Below, piece by piece: positions 19,370 through 31,582 of a stretch of DNA of 64,000 nucleotides; the stretch's first letter is position 1, and each line of letters begins with the position of its first letter. The notes under the pieces were generated by a model, which saw only the letters and a list, made by a program, of their open reading frames with translations, had not been told where the DNA came from and did no database searches. A program made the position numbers and the translations under genes. Origin of the DNA: Paenibacillus protaetiae (GTDB lineage Bacteria > Bacillota > Bacilli > Paenibacillales > Paenibacillaceae); assembly GCF_004135365.1 (NCBI RefSeq), contig NZ_CP035492.1, positions 1,178,001 to 1,242,000 of the forward strand. Reading direction: 5' to 3'.

Positions 19370-20645
19370 TGAGATGGATCACATTATCCTTGAGGTTGGC
19401 TTAGCGATCGCGCTAATTGCGATGGCTGGTTTGCTGTCGGCAAAAATCCGTTTTTCCGTTATCCCGTTTTATATTTTGATCGGCATGATTGTTGGTCCCC
19501 ATTCGTTTGAGCTGTGGCATTTTGATTTCCGTTTTATCGAAAGCACCCATCTGATTGAATTTATGGGCAGGCTTGGCGTCTTGTTCCTGCTCTTCTATCT
19601 GGGCCTTGAATTTTCTGTCGGCCGGCTGATCCGGTCGGGTCGCTCCATCGCCGTTGGCGGCACGATCTATATTGCGATTAATTTTACGCTGGGGTTATTA
19701 TTTGGCCTGCTTAGCGGTTTCCCGTTTCAGGAAATGCTTATCATTGCCGGTATAACCACCATATCCTCCAGTGCCATTGTCGCCAAAGTGCTTGTTGATT
19801 TGAAGCGTACGGCTAATCCGGAGACGGAAATGATACTTGGCATCATCATGTTCGAAGATGTTTTTCTGGCCGTATATATCTCGATTGTATCCGGTCTTGT
19901 CTTAAGCGGCTCGACTTCTATCGGCGGCATTCTGCTCTCCACCCTCATCGCGCTTGGATTTATGCTGGCGTTGTTAACGCTTGGGCGCAAAGCCGCGCCG
20001 CTGCTGAACAAAGCGCTGAATATCCGCTCCAACGAGCTGTTTGCGCTCGTTATATTCGCCAGTCTGCTGCTCGTAGCCGGACTGTCTGAAACCATTCATG
20101 TCGCAGAAGCGATCGGAGCGCTGCTTCTTGGACTTGTGCTCGCCGAAACGGAGCATGTCAAACGCATTGAGAAGCTAATATTGCCGTTTCGCGATTTCTT
20201 TGGCGCCATCTTTTTCTTCAGCTTTGGCCTTACGATTGATCCGACCGCATTAGGCGGCGCGGTCTGGCTGTCGCTTGCTGCAGTGGCCGTTACGCTGATC
20301 GGCAATTTGGCGGCCGGTTTGCTTGCCGGACGGAGCGCCGGGCTATCCCCTAAAGCTTCAGTCAACATTGGACTTACCATTGTATCGCGCGGCGAATTTT
20401 CCATCATTATGGCCAATATAGCCAAAGCCGGGTCGCTGATGGCGATTATTCAGCCTTTTGCCGCGTTGTATGTTTTAATTCTGGCGATATTGGGTCCACT
20501 GCTCACCAAAGAAACGAAGCTTATCTATAACGGATTGAACCGGGTATTCAAGCTGGACCGGAGACAAGCTTCCGTTCCGGCAGCGGGCAATGAATCGCCT
20601 CTCCCCCATCCAAAACAAGCGCAGCGCGGGCTTGGCGACGAATAG
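19356..20645 (+). CDS. khtU: Monovalent cation:proton antiporter KhtU (CPA2 family)
   Basis: This 429-residue membrane antiporter exports K+ (or another monovalent cation) in exchange for H+. It starts [20 protein letters not shown] after a short leader and has about 12-13 helices with [27 protein letters not shown] and [17 protein letters not shown], all close to KhtU. It lacks the C-terminal TrkA_N domain of KefB/C, and KhtT from the upstream gene takes the regulatory role. The ATG at 19356 overlaps khtT; the Met at 19374 is an alternative start. Confidence 0.95.
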   Translation: MDVIDEMDHIILEVGLAIALIAMAGLLSAKIRFSVIPFYILIGMIVGPHSFELWHFDFRFIESTHLIEFMGRLGVLFLLFYLGLEFSVGRLIRSGRSIAVGGTIYIAINFTLGLLFGLLSGFPFQEMLIIAGITTISSSAIVAKVLVDLKRTANPETEMILGIIMFEDVFLAVYISIVSGLVLSGSTSIGGILLSTLIALGFMLALLTLGRKAAPLLNKALNIRSNELFALVIFASLLLVAGLSETIHVAEAIGALLLGLVLAETEHVKRIEKLILPFRDFFGAIFFFSFGLTIDPTALGGAVWLSLAAVAVTLIGNLAAGLLAGRSAGLSPKASVNIGLTIVSRGEFSIIMANIAKAGSLMAIIQPFAALYVLILAILGPLLTKETKLIYNGLNRVFKLDRRQASVPAAGNESPLPHPKQAQRGLGDE

Positions 20646-20786
20646 CAGTTTGCAGCTAGCCGGCATGAGCTGTTCGGACCATGCAACAGCCTTTGCTGTG
20701 CTGATGCCGGGAACCATCCCCGGACTTATTCATCTCCATCCGGCATATCATGCTTATAATGGGAATTTGAAGCCGGAGGAGATGTC

Positions 20787-23700
20787 ATGGTTTTAGAACG
20801 CTTTAAACCATTGAAACCAGATATCTTTGGCCAGCTGCCGATGTATTTTGTTCCAAACAAAGGTCAGTTCGGCCACGATATGGATATCAAGCTTGTCATG
20901 CAGAGCAGCAACTGCCGTTACTCTTTATTATCCAGAGAAGTGGTCATGACATGGTGCGGGATAGATATGGACATTAGCAGGCAAGGCGTAAACATCCGCT
21001 TGGCCTTCTGGAACCCGGAACCAAACGTCTCTGTAGTGGGCTGCCGACGGGCTGCCGGCGCTTTCCATTACTTGCGGGGGAACGATTCTGACCGCCACTT
21101 TACTGATATTCCTCTCTATCACGAAGCCGTCTACCGGCATGTATGGGAAGGAATCGACGCCCGTCTGTACTCTGAATCCGGCGGATTGAAATTCGACTGG
21201 ATGTTGCAGCCGGGTGCGGATCCTTCTGCCATTCAGCTACTCATAACCGGAGCAGCCGATGTATGGCTGGATGACGAAGGGAATCTGGCTGCACAAACGC
21301 CTTACGGGCTATTCCAGGATGCCAAGCCCGTTGCTTTTCAAGAAACGGATTCCGGCCCCTGCGTTATCCCTTGCCGCTTTACGCTGGTGCCGGCAGCGGA
21401 TGCGGAAGGATGGCTCGTTGGCTTTGAGCTCGAAGAAGGCTATAACCGTTTCATGCCATTAATTATTGATCCGGAACTTAATTTTAGTACGTATCTGGGT
21501 GGTACCGGCCTCGATTCTACAATTATGTCATCCAATACTCTCGAAGTTACGCCGCAAGGTAACGCTATTCTGGTCGGCATGTCGAATGCGGCCGCCACTT
21601 TCCCTATTACTCCCGGCGTCTTTCAGCCGGTGTACGGCGGCGGTTCTCTCGATATAACTATTACGAAATTCACATCAGACGGATCGGACATTCTGTTCTC
21701 TACTTTTCTCGGCGGAGACGGTACTGATATTCCCCGGGGCTGGAACTTGACCTAAGCAATAATATTTATATTTCCGGTTCGACAACCTCTCTCGACTATC
21801 CGGTCAGCCCTGGCGCCTTTCAAACATCCCGGCCAAGCGGCACAAGCGGATTTGTAACTAAAGTGAGCGATGACGGATCAGCCATACTGTTTTCGACTTA
21901 TTTGGGCGGGACTACCGGCATTACCCGTTTTTTAGACCTGGATTTGGATTCATCCGATAACCCGATTGTCGTAGGCAGCACAACTAGCAATTTCTACCCT
22001 GTTACGCCCGGTGTATTCCAGCCGGTCTTTACCGGCACCGAATGCTCCGTTATTACGAAATTAAACGCCACGGGTACTGGCTTAATTTATTCGACCTTTG
22101 TGGGCGGCAGCCAAAACAGCCGGGGAAGCGGCCTTGATGTCGACGAGCTTGGCCAGGCATATGTAAGCGGTTCGGTGGATTCTACCGATTTCCCGACCAC
22201 ACCGGGCGCCTTTCAAGTTGTTGCGCCGCCGGGATTAAACGCCTTTCTGTACAAAATGAATGCTTCAGGCACAGCGCTAATCTACAGCACGTATATCGGC
22301 GGTTCTGCCACGGAGGAAAGTACGGACGTTGCAATTGACGAATTTGGCAATGCTTTTCTATGCGGCTCGACCACATCCGCTGATTTCCCGGTTACACCCG
22401 GTGCATTCCAAACCGCTCTGCAGGGAACGACAAGCGGATATATTACCAAAGTAAACAACAGCGGAACCGGATTAATATTTTCTACGTATTTAGGCGGGGC
22501 TGCCGGAAATACGCATGTGCTGGACTTGAACATCCGTGAGAATGTGATTTTGGTGACCGGTGATACGGATTCGGCATCGTTTCCGGTAACGCCGGATGCT
22601 TTCCAGCCGGCGTTAAGAGGCAGCCTTTCCGCTTTTGCGGTCATTATGGTGCCGACAGGAACCGCGCTCGGCTACTCGACTTATTTGGGAGGCAGCGGCA
22701 CGCAAACCGGTTATGCGGTCGAATTCCAGCCCGATTCGCCGGAAGCGGTAACGTTTATCGCAGGGATTACCACATCTCCTGACTTCCCGGTTACGCCCGG
22801 TGCATTTGATACGACTGCTCTAAGCAATCCTCGCTTATTCTTGATGCAGTTTACGCCTTCTACCAATCTGACCGTCAGCAAGACGCCGGATCAAACACAG
22901 GTTTTAAGAGGGAGTACCGTTACGTACGCCATACAGCTGGTGAATACAAGCGAGATTGGAGGCGGGACAGATCCTACCTTAACGAATGTCACCGTTACGG
23001 ATCCAATGTTGGGGCTGTCCGTCAATATTGGCACCTTATTAGGCGGGCAGACTTACGGTTTGACGGTTCCTTTCACCGTGCCGCCAACTACGCCGCTTGG
23101 TACACTATCCAATACAGTCAGCGTTATATGCGATCAATTCGCTTTCCCCCGTTTCGGCACAGCCGTCATCCAGATCGTTTCTGATCAAGCCGTTTCATTC
23201 ACCAAGACGGTTACGCCGCGTTTTGCACAGCCGGGCAGCACGGTTTCCTTCGCTATCATTGTAGATAATACCGGAACTGCCGACTTGACGAATGCGGTGC
23301 TGACTGATGTATTGCTTGGCATTAACGAGTCGCTGGACACGATTCCGCCCGGAAGCGCCTATACGCTGACTGTTCCGTTCGTCATCCCGGGCAATGCCGT
23401 TATCGGCAGCGTGATCTCGAATACGGCGGAGCTGACAGCCGATCATTTGACGCTGCAACAAGCTTCGGCAAGTGTAGAAGTTATTGATATAGCCCAGCTT
23501 GCTTTAACGAAAACACCGGATCGTCTATTTGTTTCGCCAGGCGATACGGTGACATTTACGGTTGGCGTTTTTAATTCAGGCAGAGTAAATGTGACTAACA
23601 TTCTGCTTACCGATGATATTACCGGATTCCAGGCAACCATCCCGTTTCTTCCGATCGGAGACCGGCGCATCTTTACCGTACCTTTACTCGTACCGCTGGA

Positions 23701-25348
23701 AACACCGCCACAATTGTATACGAATACGGCAAGGGCAGTTTCGGATCAGACAGCAGCCGTAACTGCTTCCGCATCTGTAACCGTTAATGCGGTCCCGCGG
23801 GTCGGTCTTCGCAAATTACCGAGCCAAACTTCCGTTACGCCCGGTCAAACGATTGAATATACGGTTACGGTTTCAAACTTTGGGAACATTCCTTTGACAA
23901 GTGTAGTAATCAATGATCCGCTGCTCGGTATCCATCTCGCTGTTCCCGATATTGCGGTCGGAAGCCTGGCTGTACGCAATTTGCCGTTTACCATTCCTTT
24001 GAATGCGAGAATAGGCAGCGAAATTGTGAATGAACTGACTGTTTCAACCGCTGAGACCGGACCGCAATCCGTGCAGTCCACCGTTACGGTAGCCAGTACG
24101 GGAATCTCGATTGCCAAGCAATCCAGCACAGCCATTGCCGCACCGGGAACAACCGTTGTTTATACGCTCACCGCCGGCAATTTGCTGCCTGTCGTACAAA
24201 CCAATATCCGGCTGGACGATGCAATGCTTGGAATCCACGAAGTAGTGCCGTTGCTCGAAGTCAACGAAACGCTGGTCAGAACTGGCTCATTCACCGTTCC
24301 GCCGAATGCCGTCAACGGCAGCGTTATTACAAACGTGTTTATCGTATCGTCGGACCAAACGTTTGCCCAGGCTGCGGAGTTCGGAATTACGGTCCAAAGC
24401 GGACCGCCAGGGCCGCCTACAACGCTTGCCGCCAGCAAGCTGGCGGACCGGAACATTGCCGCCCCCGGCGAAGAGGTCAACTATACGGTTGAAGTTTCGA
24501 ATGTCGGCCCTAATCCGGCAACCGTCATTATCGTGTCCGATTCCTTAACAGGGACGAACAATATAGTGCCGGTCCTGGCTCCGGGCGAAACGGCCCGCTT
24601 GTTTTATTCGTTTATCCTTCCGGAGCAAGCGCTGCAGGGTACCGTATTTGCCAATCGGGTAACCGTCGCTTCCCCGGAAGCGCCAACTGTACAAAGTGAA
24701 TTCCGCGTTACAACCGGCCTGCCTCGTACACTGCTGAGCTTGGCGAATACTGCCAGCAGGCCGGTTGCAAATCCGGGAGAAACCGTCCTGTTCACGGTTA
24801 TCGTGCAGAACGTATCGTCCAGCTTCACCCTTACCAATGTCCGGGTCATCGAACCGCTCACAAACTTCAGCACCCAAATCCCTCAGCTGGGAAGCGGCGA
24901 GCTGCAATCTTTCACGCAGCCGTTCGTTATACCTGCTGATGCCATCGGAGGAACCGTGATAACGTCACAGGCGTTCGCCGCTTCCGACCAGACGCCGCTG
25001 CAGGATGCGCCTGCAATTGTCACTGTAGCATCACTGCCAAATGTAGAACTGACGCATCAGGTCAGTCCGCGTTCCGGCCATTCCGGACAGACGGTGATCT
25101 TCTCTATCCGAATAAGAAATACAGGGAACGTCGATCTGATTAACGTGCTCATTACCGCCCCTCTGCTGGATGTCCGGTTGTTATCGGAACGCATCCCGAT
25201 CGGAAGCGATCAAACGCTGCAAATTCCGTTCATATTGCCTGAAGTGGATGAAGATACAACACTGGTCAGCACCGTAACGTTAACATCAGATAACGGACCT
25301 GTCCGGACAGCAAGCGCTTCTGTTCTTGTCATCCATGAAGAAGAATAA
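20787..25348 (+). CDS. Giant SBBP-propeller/DUF11-repeat protein 1 (frameshifted)
   Basis: With one base restored at 21736-21740 this is a 1520-residue protein. The order is a DUF7948-type N-terminal domain (about 10-225, with FVPNKGQFG and YHEAVYRHVWEGIDARLY), seven SBBP repeats (about 230-680; each starts STYLGG or STFLGG and ends with a PVTPGAFQ-type strand) that would form a seven-bladed propeller, and eight DUF11 Ig-like repeats of about 100 residues (680-1515; PGxTVxYTxxVxNxG pattern). There is no signal peptide, membrane anchor or LPXTG. The tail is acidic (VIHEEE). The missing base falls in CCCCGGGGC. GGAGG precedes the ATG. It is probably a surface or spore-coat structural protein. 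Confidence 0.85.
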
Positions 25349-25349
25349 G

Positions 25350-25400
25350 AACAAGGGTCGTGCAAGCCATCTGCGGATGATTTGCACGACCCTTGTTTGT
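25350..25400. terminator. Bidirectional terminator between convergent DUF11 genes
   Basis: A perfect 16-bp stem (AACAAGGGTCGTGCAA paired with its complement at 25382-25397) lies between the stop codons of the two convergent giant genes. Confidence 0.88.
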
Positions 25401-25419
25401 TATGAAACTTAAGGCAGTT

Positions 25420-28400
25420 TTATTCCCCTTCTTCCACTTCAATTTCCACCACGTTGGAATTTGTCTGGAACACCCTGCCGTTTACGACCGCCCGGAACAA
25501 CGCTTTCCCTTGATTATCGGCTTTGCCCCCATGCGGTACCGCATTAGCTTCCGCACGAAAGCGGATGACAGCGGACTGCCCCGGTTCTAGTATCCCTGCC
25601 GGAATGCCGGGCAGCGGGCTTGCATTCGGCAACAGGCGGTCATCTACGGTCACGCTGCCCGGAACAAACGTAAACTCACCCGCCAGCTGATCGGTAATGA
25701 TAACGTCAAGCGCAGCGTGCTCTCCTGTATTTACCGCCTGCAAGGCTATGTCGAATATTTCTCCCACCGATACAGTCGATGCAGAGACGGTTTTCCGAAG
25801 CTCCAAAGGCAAAGGGCTTAGATGAACAGTTGCCGTTGCCAATTGCCCGCCAAGCTCATCTGATACGATAACAAACGTGTTGACCAAATCTGTGCCGGGC
25901 ACCGCATCGTCCGGAATTACATAGGAAATAACGATCGACTGCGATTCATTAACGTTTAAAGTACCTATAACGGCTTCCAGCTGAAGCATGGGGTCCAACA
26001 TATGCACATTCGTTAAAGGCGTATTCCCGGTATTGGTTCCTCTCAGAATAAAAAAGACGGTTTGGCCGGGCAAGACGCTCTGCGGGCGTACTTGTTTGCT
26101 TATTTCCAAACGTGGCAGCGGGCCGGCTGTGACCGAAGCGCTGGCCCGCCGTTCCCCCACTTCATCAGCCCGCACAAATACTTCATTGACGATGACCGTC
26201 CCTGCAGCTGTTCCTTCGGGAATAACATACGAAAGCTCAAGCTGCGCTGTAAAGCCTGCCGGCACGACTGCTGCCGTTTGGATAAGGCCAAACAGCGGGT
26301 CCTCAAACTGAACATTCGTTAATGCTGCATTGGATAAATTAGCAAAATTAATTGTAAAAAAGACGGTTTCGCCCGGCAGCGCTTCGGCACGGTCTGCCCG
26401 TTTGGACAGGTTTACCTCGTGGGCCGGCAGCACAACAAGATCTGCACTTGCGGTCTGTTCCGGAAGCTGATCAGAAGCTGCCGTTGCAACATTGTGAATA
26501 ATGGTGCCCGGCGGTTCATTTGGCACAATAAAAGTCGCAGAGAAGATTTGGAAAGCTCTCGCAGCCAGTACAGGAATTTGCAGCGCCACCTGGAGGACGG
26601 AATCAGCAAGTACGACATTCGTTAAATCGGTATTTCCGGTGTTGGACAATCTCAGCCTGAACGTTACAGCCTCCCCTGGCCTCGCTTGAGCCGGCGTAAC
26701 GGTTTTCTCCAGCGCCAAGCTTGGAGGAAACGCCGTAACGATAATGCTTGCACTTGCTTCAACCTCTTCTGTTTCATTCGAGATTACAAATGCGGTATTA
26801 TTAATCGTTTCACCCGCTCGCGCATTCAGCGGCACAACAAAAACAAAGGGAAACTGTACAGTCTGCCCTGGCGACAGGCTGCCAATTGTCGAATCGACTT
26901 GAAGGAGCGGATCGAACAGGGCGACACCCGTAATCGTCTCCGTTTCGGGATTCGCAATTTCGACTATAAATTGTACGGTTTCGCCGGGAGCGGCGCTTGG
27001 CCGGTCGACGGTTTTGGAAACATTCAGAACAAGCGGCGCCGCCGCAACACGTACCGCTGCAGTTGCGAGCAGCGATTCCGTCTCATCGGATACTGCAGTG
27101 CTCGTATTCGTAATAATTGATCCGACAGGCGCATCCAGCGGAATTTGAAAAGGTATCGTATATGTCTGGGAAGCTCCGATTGCCAGCTCAGAGAAGGAAT
27201 CATTCAGCCCCAGCAGCCCGTCTCCGACACCAATATCATGCAAGACGGTATTACCGATATTGGTCACTGTAATGGTATAAGTAACAACTGCTCCGGGAAG
27301 CGCACTTGCCGGTGTGACGCTTTTCTCAATCGTCATGGCCGGCAAGGTCCGCACAATAAGAAAGCTGGAAGCTTGCTGAGGCGTCCCTCCTTCAGGCAGC
27401 GCCGTTATAATGTTCTGGATAACATCGCCGCCAAGCGCATTAGCCGGTACGGTAAACGGAATTACCGCGCTGACGAAATCGCCGCTTTCCAGCAGCGGAA
27501 TAAGTATGGAGTAGCCTAGCGCTGGATCGGTGACAGCGATATTGGTTAACGGCAGCGGCCCTGTATTCGTTAGCAGGTAACTGAAGGACACTTCCTGGCC
27601 CGGAGCGGCCTCTGACGGATCTACAGATTTGACGATTGTAAAGTCTGCCTGCTGCACCCGCAGCGCAGCTGTCGCAACGGCGCTTACCGACTCGGATTCA
27701 AAGCTTGCGGTAACAGTTGCATTGTTTACAAACGGGTCGGTAGCCGAAGCGGGCACAACAAAAGGAAACGGCACTACCGCTGATTCAGAAGCAGCAAGCG
27801 TTCCAATCGTTTGAGACAACCCAAGCAGCGGATCGGTGAGCGTAACAAATTCAAGTGATGTATTCCCGCTGTTCGTAATTTGGAACAAGTACGTAACAGA
27901 GCTGCCTGGAGCAGCTTCTTCCGGCACAACGCTTTTCGTTAGCGTAATGGCCGGCCTTGCCGCTACAAGTACGTCCGCATTGGCTGATAACGGTTCGATT
28001 CCATCTGCGAAAGTCGTAGAGAGATTGCGGAACACTTGGCCGCTTACGGCATCTCTTGGAATCGTAAATGTCGCATTCAGCGTAATGGAAGCGCTGGGAG
28101 CCAGGGCAGCGAAAGTCTGGTTAATGCCAAGCGTCGCGTCTTCAATGACAACATTGGTAAGTTCGGTGTCACTGACGTTCGTAACTACAATGGTATATTC
28201 AACCGTATCACCAGGCGCTGCCAGCGGCCTGTTAACTTGTTTGATGATAAACAGTTCGGTCAGGGAGGTTACGACGATCGAAGCCTGATCGAATACTGCA
28301 TTGGTTTCAAGCGGACTCATCGCAGCGGTGTTCGTAATGACGCTGCCGGGAAATGTTCCGCTGGGAACGGTATACTCCGTTGTAAAAGATCTGCTTTCAC

Positions 28401-30296
28401 CAGGCGCCATGAAAGGAATGATGGCAAAAAAATTAGTTAATGAGTCATTAATAACGACTTGTGTAATGGCAGTGTTGGATAGATTGTCGGCCGTAATCGT
28501 ATAGGTCACCGTATCGCCGGGCAGTACAATCAGACGATCAGGAACCTTCGTAACCCGGATTTCAAATAGAGACAGGACCGATACATTCGCCTGCGCTTCA
28601 ACCGAATCGGTCTGATCGGAAATGGCAACTGCCGTATTGGTAATAACCGTTCCGGACAATATGCCTGTTGGGATGACATAATTGACAAACAAACTAGTCG
28701 AAGCCCCCGGCGCAAGGGAAGACAACTCCTCATGAAAGCTGATCAGAGGATCATCAATCATAATGTTCGTAAGCGGAATTTGTCCGCTATTCGTAACTAC
28801 GATCGTATATGTTACGGTATCGCCGGGTGGAGACCGGTTAGGCGTCACGGATTTGGCTAACGTCAGCCCCGGAATTTGCAAATCCGTTATGACCACATTG
28901 GATGGCGTACTGCCGGTTTGGAACGGTCCTCCTGAAACGATCTGATAGCTGAAATCAATGCGAGACCGGTTTCGAATGACGCCATCCACTGTAATTGCCG
29001 TTACCTGCACTTGAAAAGCAACCTGTGCCGCCCCTCCGGGAGCGAGCGTGCCAAGCGGTATGCCAACAGACGGGTCCGCTGCAGGCGTCGGCACTCCATT
29101 AATAACAACGCTGCCTGCTATAAACTGCGTGCCGGCAGGAACCGGATCTGCAAAAAAACTAAGCCCGGCCGCCGCTGTTCCGGAGTTAACGATATTAGTC
29201 GTATAGGTCAGCACATCCCCTACAGCTGCGGAACTTACGCTGGCGCTTTTAGTCAGTACGAAAAAAGGCGCGTTGATTTCAATGGAAAAGCCGACCCCGA
29301 CAACGAGATATGCATCGCTGGAAGTCCGGAACTGCAGAACAGCGGATGTCTGATTATTAACGAGCTGCGGCGATACATCAACCGCCGTTACATCCCAACC
29401 TTGCCGGCCGCCGACAACAAGCGTGCCTGGTGCGCCGTTAATATGGTTCCGGGTGCCGAAAGTGCCTGTAGTATCCAGCAGGCCAAGCTCATTATTAATT
29501 TGAGAAGCAAAAAAATTGTTCGCGAAATTGTTAGGGCCTGATATCGGAAGTAATGTCGCTACTGTTTGGCCAAATAAGACTTGCTCCCCGCTTCTGCCCG
29601 GGTCCCCTTCCGCCGCACACATCGAGATACGCCCGAATACAGGACCGGTCAGCGGAGTAGCAAAGCCGGAAATCGGCGTTGTGATCGTTTGATCGGGCGC
29701 CACCCGGACAATTCCGGCAAATATGGACAAATTTCCGAACGTAAGCGTACTGTTCTGAAAAGCGACGCAAAGCGTCCAGCCGCAGCTGTTTTCAAACTCA
29801 TCGTTAATCGTAATCGTCCCGACAACGCCGCCGCAAGTATACGCCCCTGCTCCGCCCCCTGGACGATAGCGGTCACATCGGCGCTCCGCACATAGTTGGT
29901 TAAATTGCCTTCTACAACCGTTTGTGCCGTAGCCGGATCGGGTGTGATCGCAAAGGTGCTGCCATTAGGCACGGTCAAATTTACCGTTTTATCAATAAAA
30001 GGAGTCAAGTCGCTGCTCGGATTCCGGCAAAGCCCTGCCCATACGAGCTCCGCATACAATACGGTGCTGCCGGCCGGCAGCCGAAGGATTGCGGTTGAAC
30101 TGTTCAAATTGAAATCGTCCGTTGTGCCTGACGGATAAGTACCGAATTGCCTGCTCGTATCAATCGTTACGTAAGCGCCGATCGAATCTACAGTTCCGGG
30201 CTGACCTACATTATTGGAGCGGCTTAGTCCAAGCGTATTGCCGGTAAAAATAATATCGCCCGCCACATTGTTCGTATAACGGAGGATTAACGTCAT
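25420..30296 (-). CDS. Giant DUF11-repeat protein 2 (frameshifted)
   Basis: With one base restored in the C run at 29855-29859 this is about 1625 residues. The N-terminal 340 residues form a beta-rich domain that I cannot name (MTLILRYTNNVAGDIIFTGN, later LYAELVWAGLC and SNCAAEGDPG-like segments). Twelve DUF11 repeats follow, of the form LxKxVxPxxAxPGxTVxYTxxVxNxGNTxLTNVxxxDP. The tail is acidic (IEVEEGE). No signal peptide, transmembrane segment or sortase signal is present. AAGGAGG before the ATG at 30296 sets the start. A CATACATT element at 30364-30371 matches the sigma-E -10. The break lies in the N-terminal domain, with sensible sequence on both sides (TCGGVVGTITINDEFENSCG in the alternative frame). 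Confidence 0.85.
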
Positions 30297-30363
30297 TTTT
30301 TCGCCTCCTTTGCCGTTCAAGATAACTCCGCCTAATGATGGCCCTATTTTATTTTTACGATTG

Positions 30364-30371
30364 AATGTATG
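30364..30371 (-). promoter_or_regulatory. Possible sigma-E-type -10 element before DUF11 protein 2
   Basis: CATACATT on the minus strand fits the sigma-E -10 consensus CATACAnT exactly. A GCAAATT element 12 nt upstream resembles the -35 KMATATT, but the spacing is about 2 nt short. It lies about 68 nt before the ATG. Confidence 0.4.
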
Positions 30372-30583
30372 TTTTCAGTCGTAAATTTGCAGAGCCGTTA
30401 TATATCATTTGCCCTGGTCATACGCCCCGGAAAAGCAGGATCAACCCCCAAACCCAATAAAACGCGGCCCCTTCATCACTTCCGGCTTTATTGCATCATG
30501 AAGATTGATATGGACAGTTGTGATTCTGCTTCGTCATGGCATAAAATGAGAGAGTCTTTCTATTCACTCGTAAAGCAGGTGAA

Positions 30584-31570
30584 GTGATCTTGATCGTCAT
30601 TGGCCAGAACGAAGTTAGCGAATTATTATCCATGGAAACTTGTATCACACTGATGGAAAATGCACTAAAGGACTTGTCTGCCGGACAAGCCGAACAGCAG
30701 CTGAGATCCGTTGTACCCGTCCGTGAGGGCGGCTTAATGGGGCTTATGCCTGCTTATTTGATCCGCCAGCAAATCGTTGGCGCCAAGCTGATCAGCGTCT
30801 TCCCCGGCAACCATAACCGCGGGCTGCCTTCCCATCAAGGCGCCATCGCCTTATTTGACTCCGCCACCGGCGCATTGAAAGCGATCGTTGACGGGCGCCG
30901 TGTGACGGCAATCCGGACAGCTGCCGTCAGCGCGGCTGCATCGAAACAGCTCTCCGCTCCCGGATCGCGTACGTTGTCCCTGATTGGCACAGGCGAGCAG
31001 GCGCGCAGCCATTTGGAAGCGATGCTGCTGGTACGGCCAATCGAACAAGTCAAAATATGGAGCCCGAACCGCCGGCACGCCGAGCAGTTCCAATCCGAAA
31101 TGGAGCATCTGTACGGCAGCAGGCTGCGAATCAGCTTGTGCGCCACTGCCGAGCAGGCCGTTTCCGGCACCGACATCATCTGTACCGTAACGTCCTCCAC
31201 CACTCCCGTGCTCCAGAACGAGTGGATTCCGGACGGTGTCCACATTAACGCCGTCGGCGCCTGCCGGGCTGCAGACCGGGAGCTGGCTACCGGCATTGTA
31301 AAGCGTTCCCGCCTGTTCGCCGACCGGCGCGAATCCGCCGAAAGCGAAGCCGGCGATTATTTAATCCCGCTCCAGGAAGGAGCCATCGGCAATGGCCACT
31401 TAATTGGGGAAATTGGCGAAGTGCTGCTTGGTCAAATCGAAGGCCGAACATCGGACCATGAAGTTACGTTGTTCAAGTCGCTTGGCCTTGCCGTGGAAGA
31501 TTTGGCTGCAGCAGCTTATATCGCCGAACAAGCCGAACTGCTCGGAAAAGGTACAACTATCGAAATGTAG
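30584..31570 (+). CDS. Ornithine cyclodeaminase/mu-crystallin family protein
   Basis: This 328-residue NAD(P)-dependent enzyme of the OCD/alanine-dehydrogenase (AlaDH-like) family acts on an amino or imino acid. The N-terminal half carries the substrate-binding Arg/Lys region (GLMGLMPAYL, then GAKLISVFPGNH). The Rossmann part has LSLIGTGEQARSHLEAML and a later GVHINAVGACRA. The start is GTG with an AGGTGA site. It is the first gene of a three-gene unit with the M19 protein and the CocE hydrolase, which suggests catabolism or remodelling of a modified amino acid or peptide. Its substrate cannot be told from sequence. Confidence 0.9.
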   Translation: MILIVIGQNEVSELLSMETCITLMENALKDLSAGQAEQQLRSVVPVREGGLMGLMPAYLIRQQIVGAKLISVFPGNHNRGLPSHQGAIALFDSATGALKAIVDGRRVTAIRTAAVSAAASKQLSAPGSRTLSLIGTGEQARSHLEAMLLVRPIEQVKIWSPNRRHAEQFQSEMEHLYGSRLRISLCATAEQAVSGTDIICTVTSSTTPVLQNEWIPDGVHINAVGACRAADRELATGIVKRSRLFADRRESAESEAGDYLIPLQEGAIGNGHLIGEIGEVLLGQIEGRTSDHEVTLFKSLGLAVEDLAAAAYIAEQAELLGKGTTIEM

Positions 31571-31582
31571 GAGAGTGGCATC

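Noticed and set aside
25988-29541. Many open frames on the plus strand opposite the DUF11 protein 2 gene
   Set aside because: They are antisense shadows of a repetitive, codon-biased gene, with low-complexity translations and no ribosome sites.
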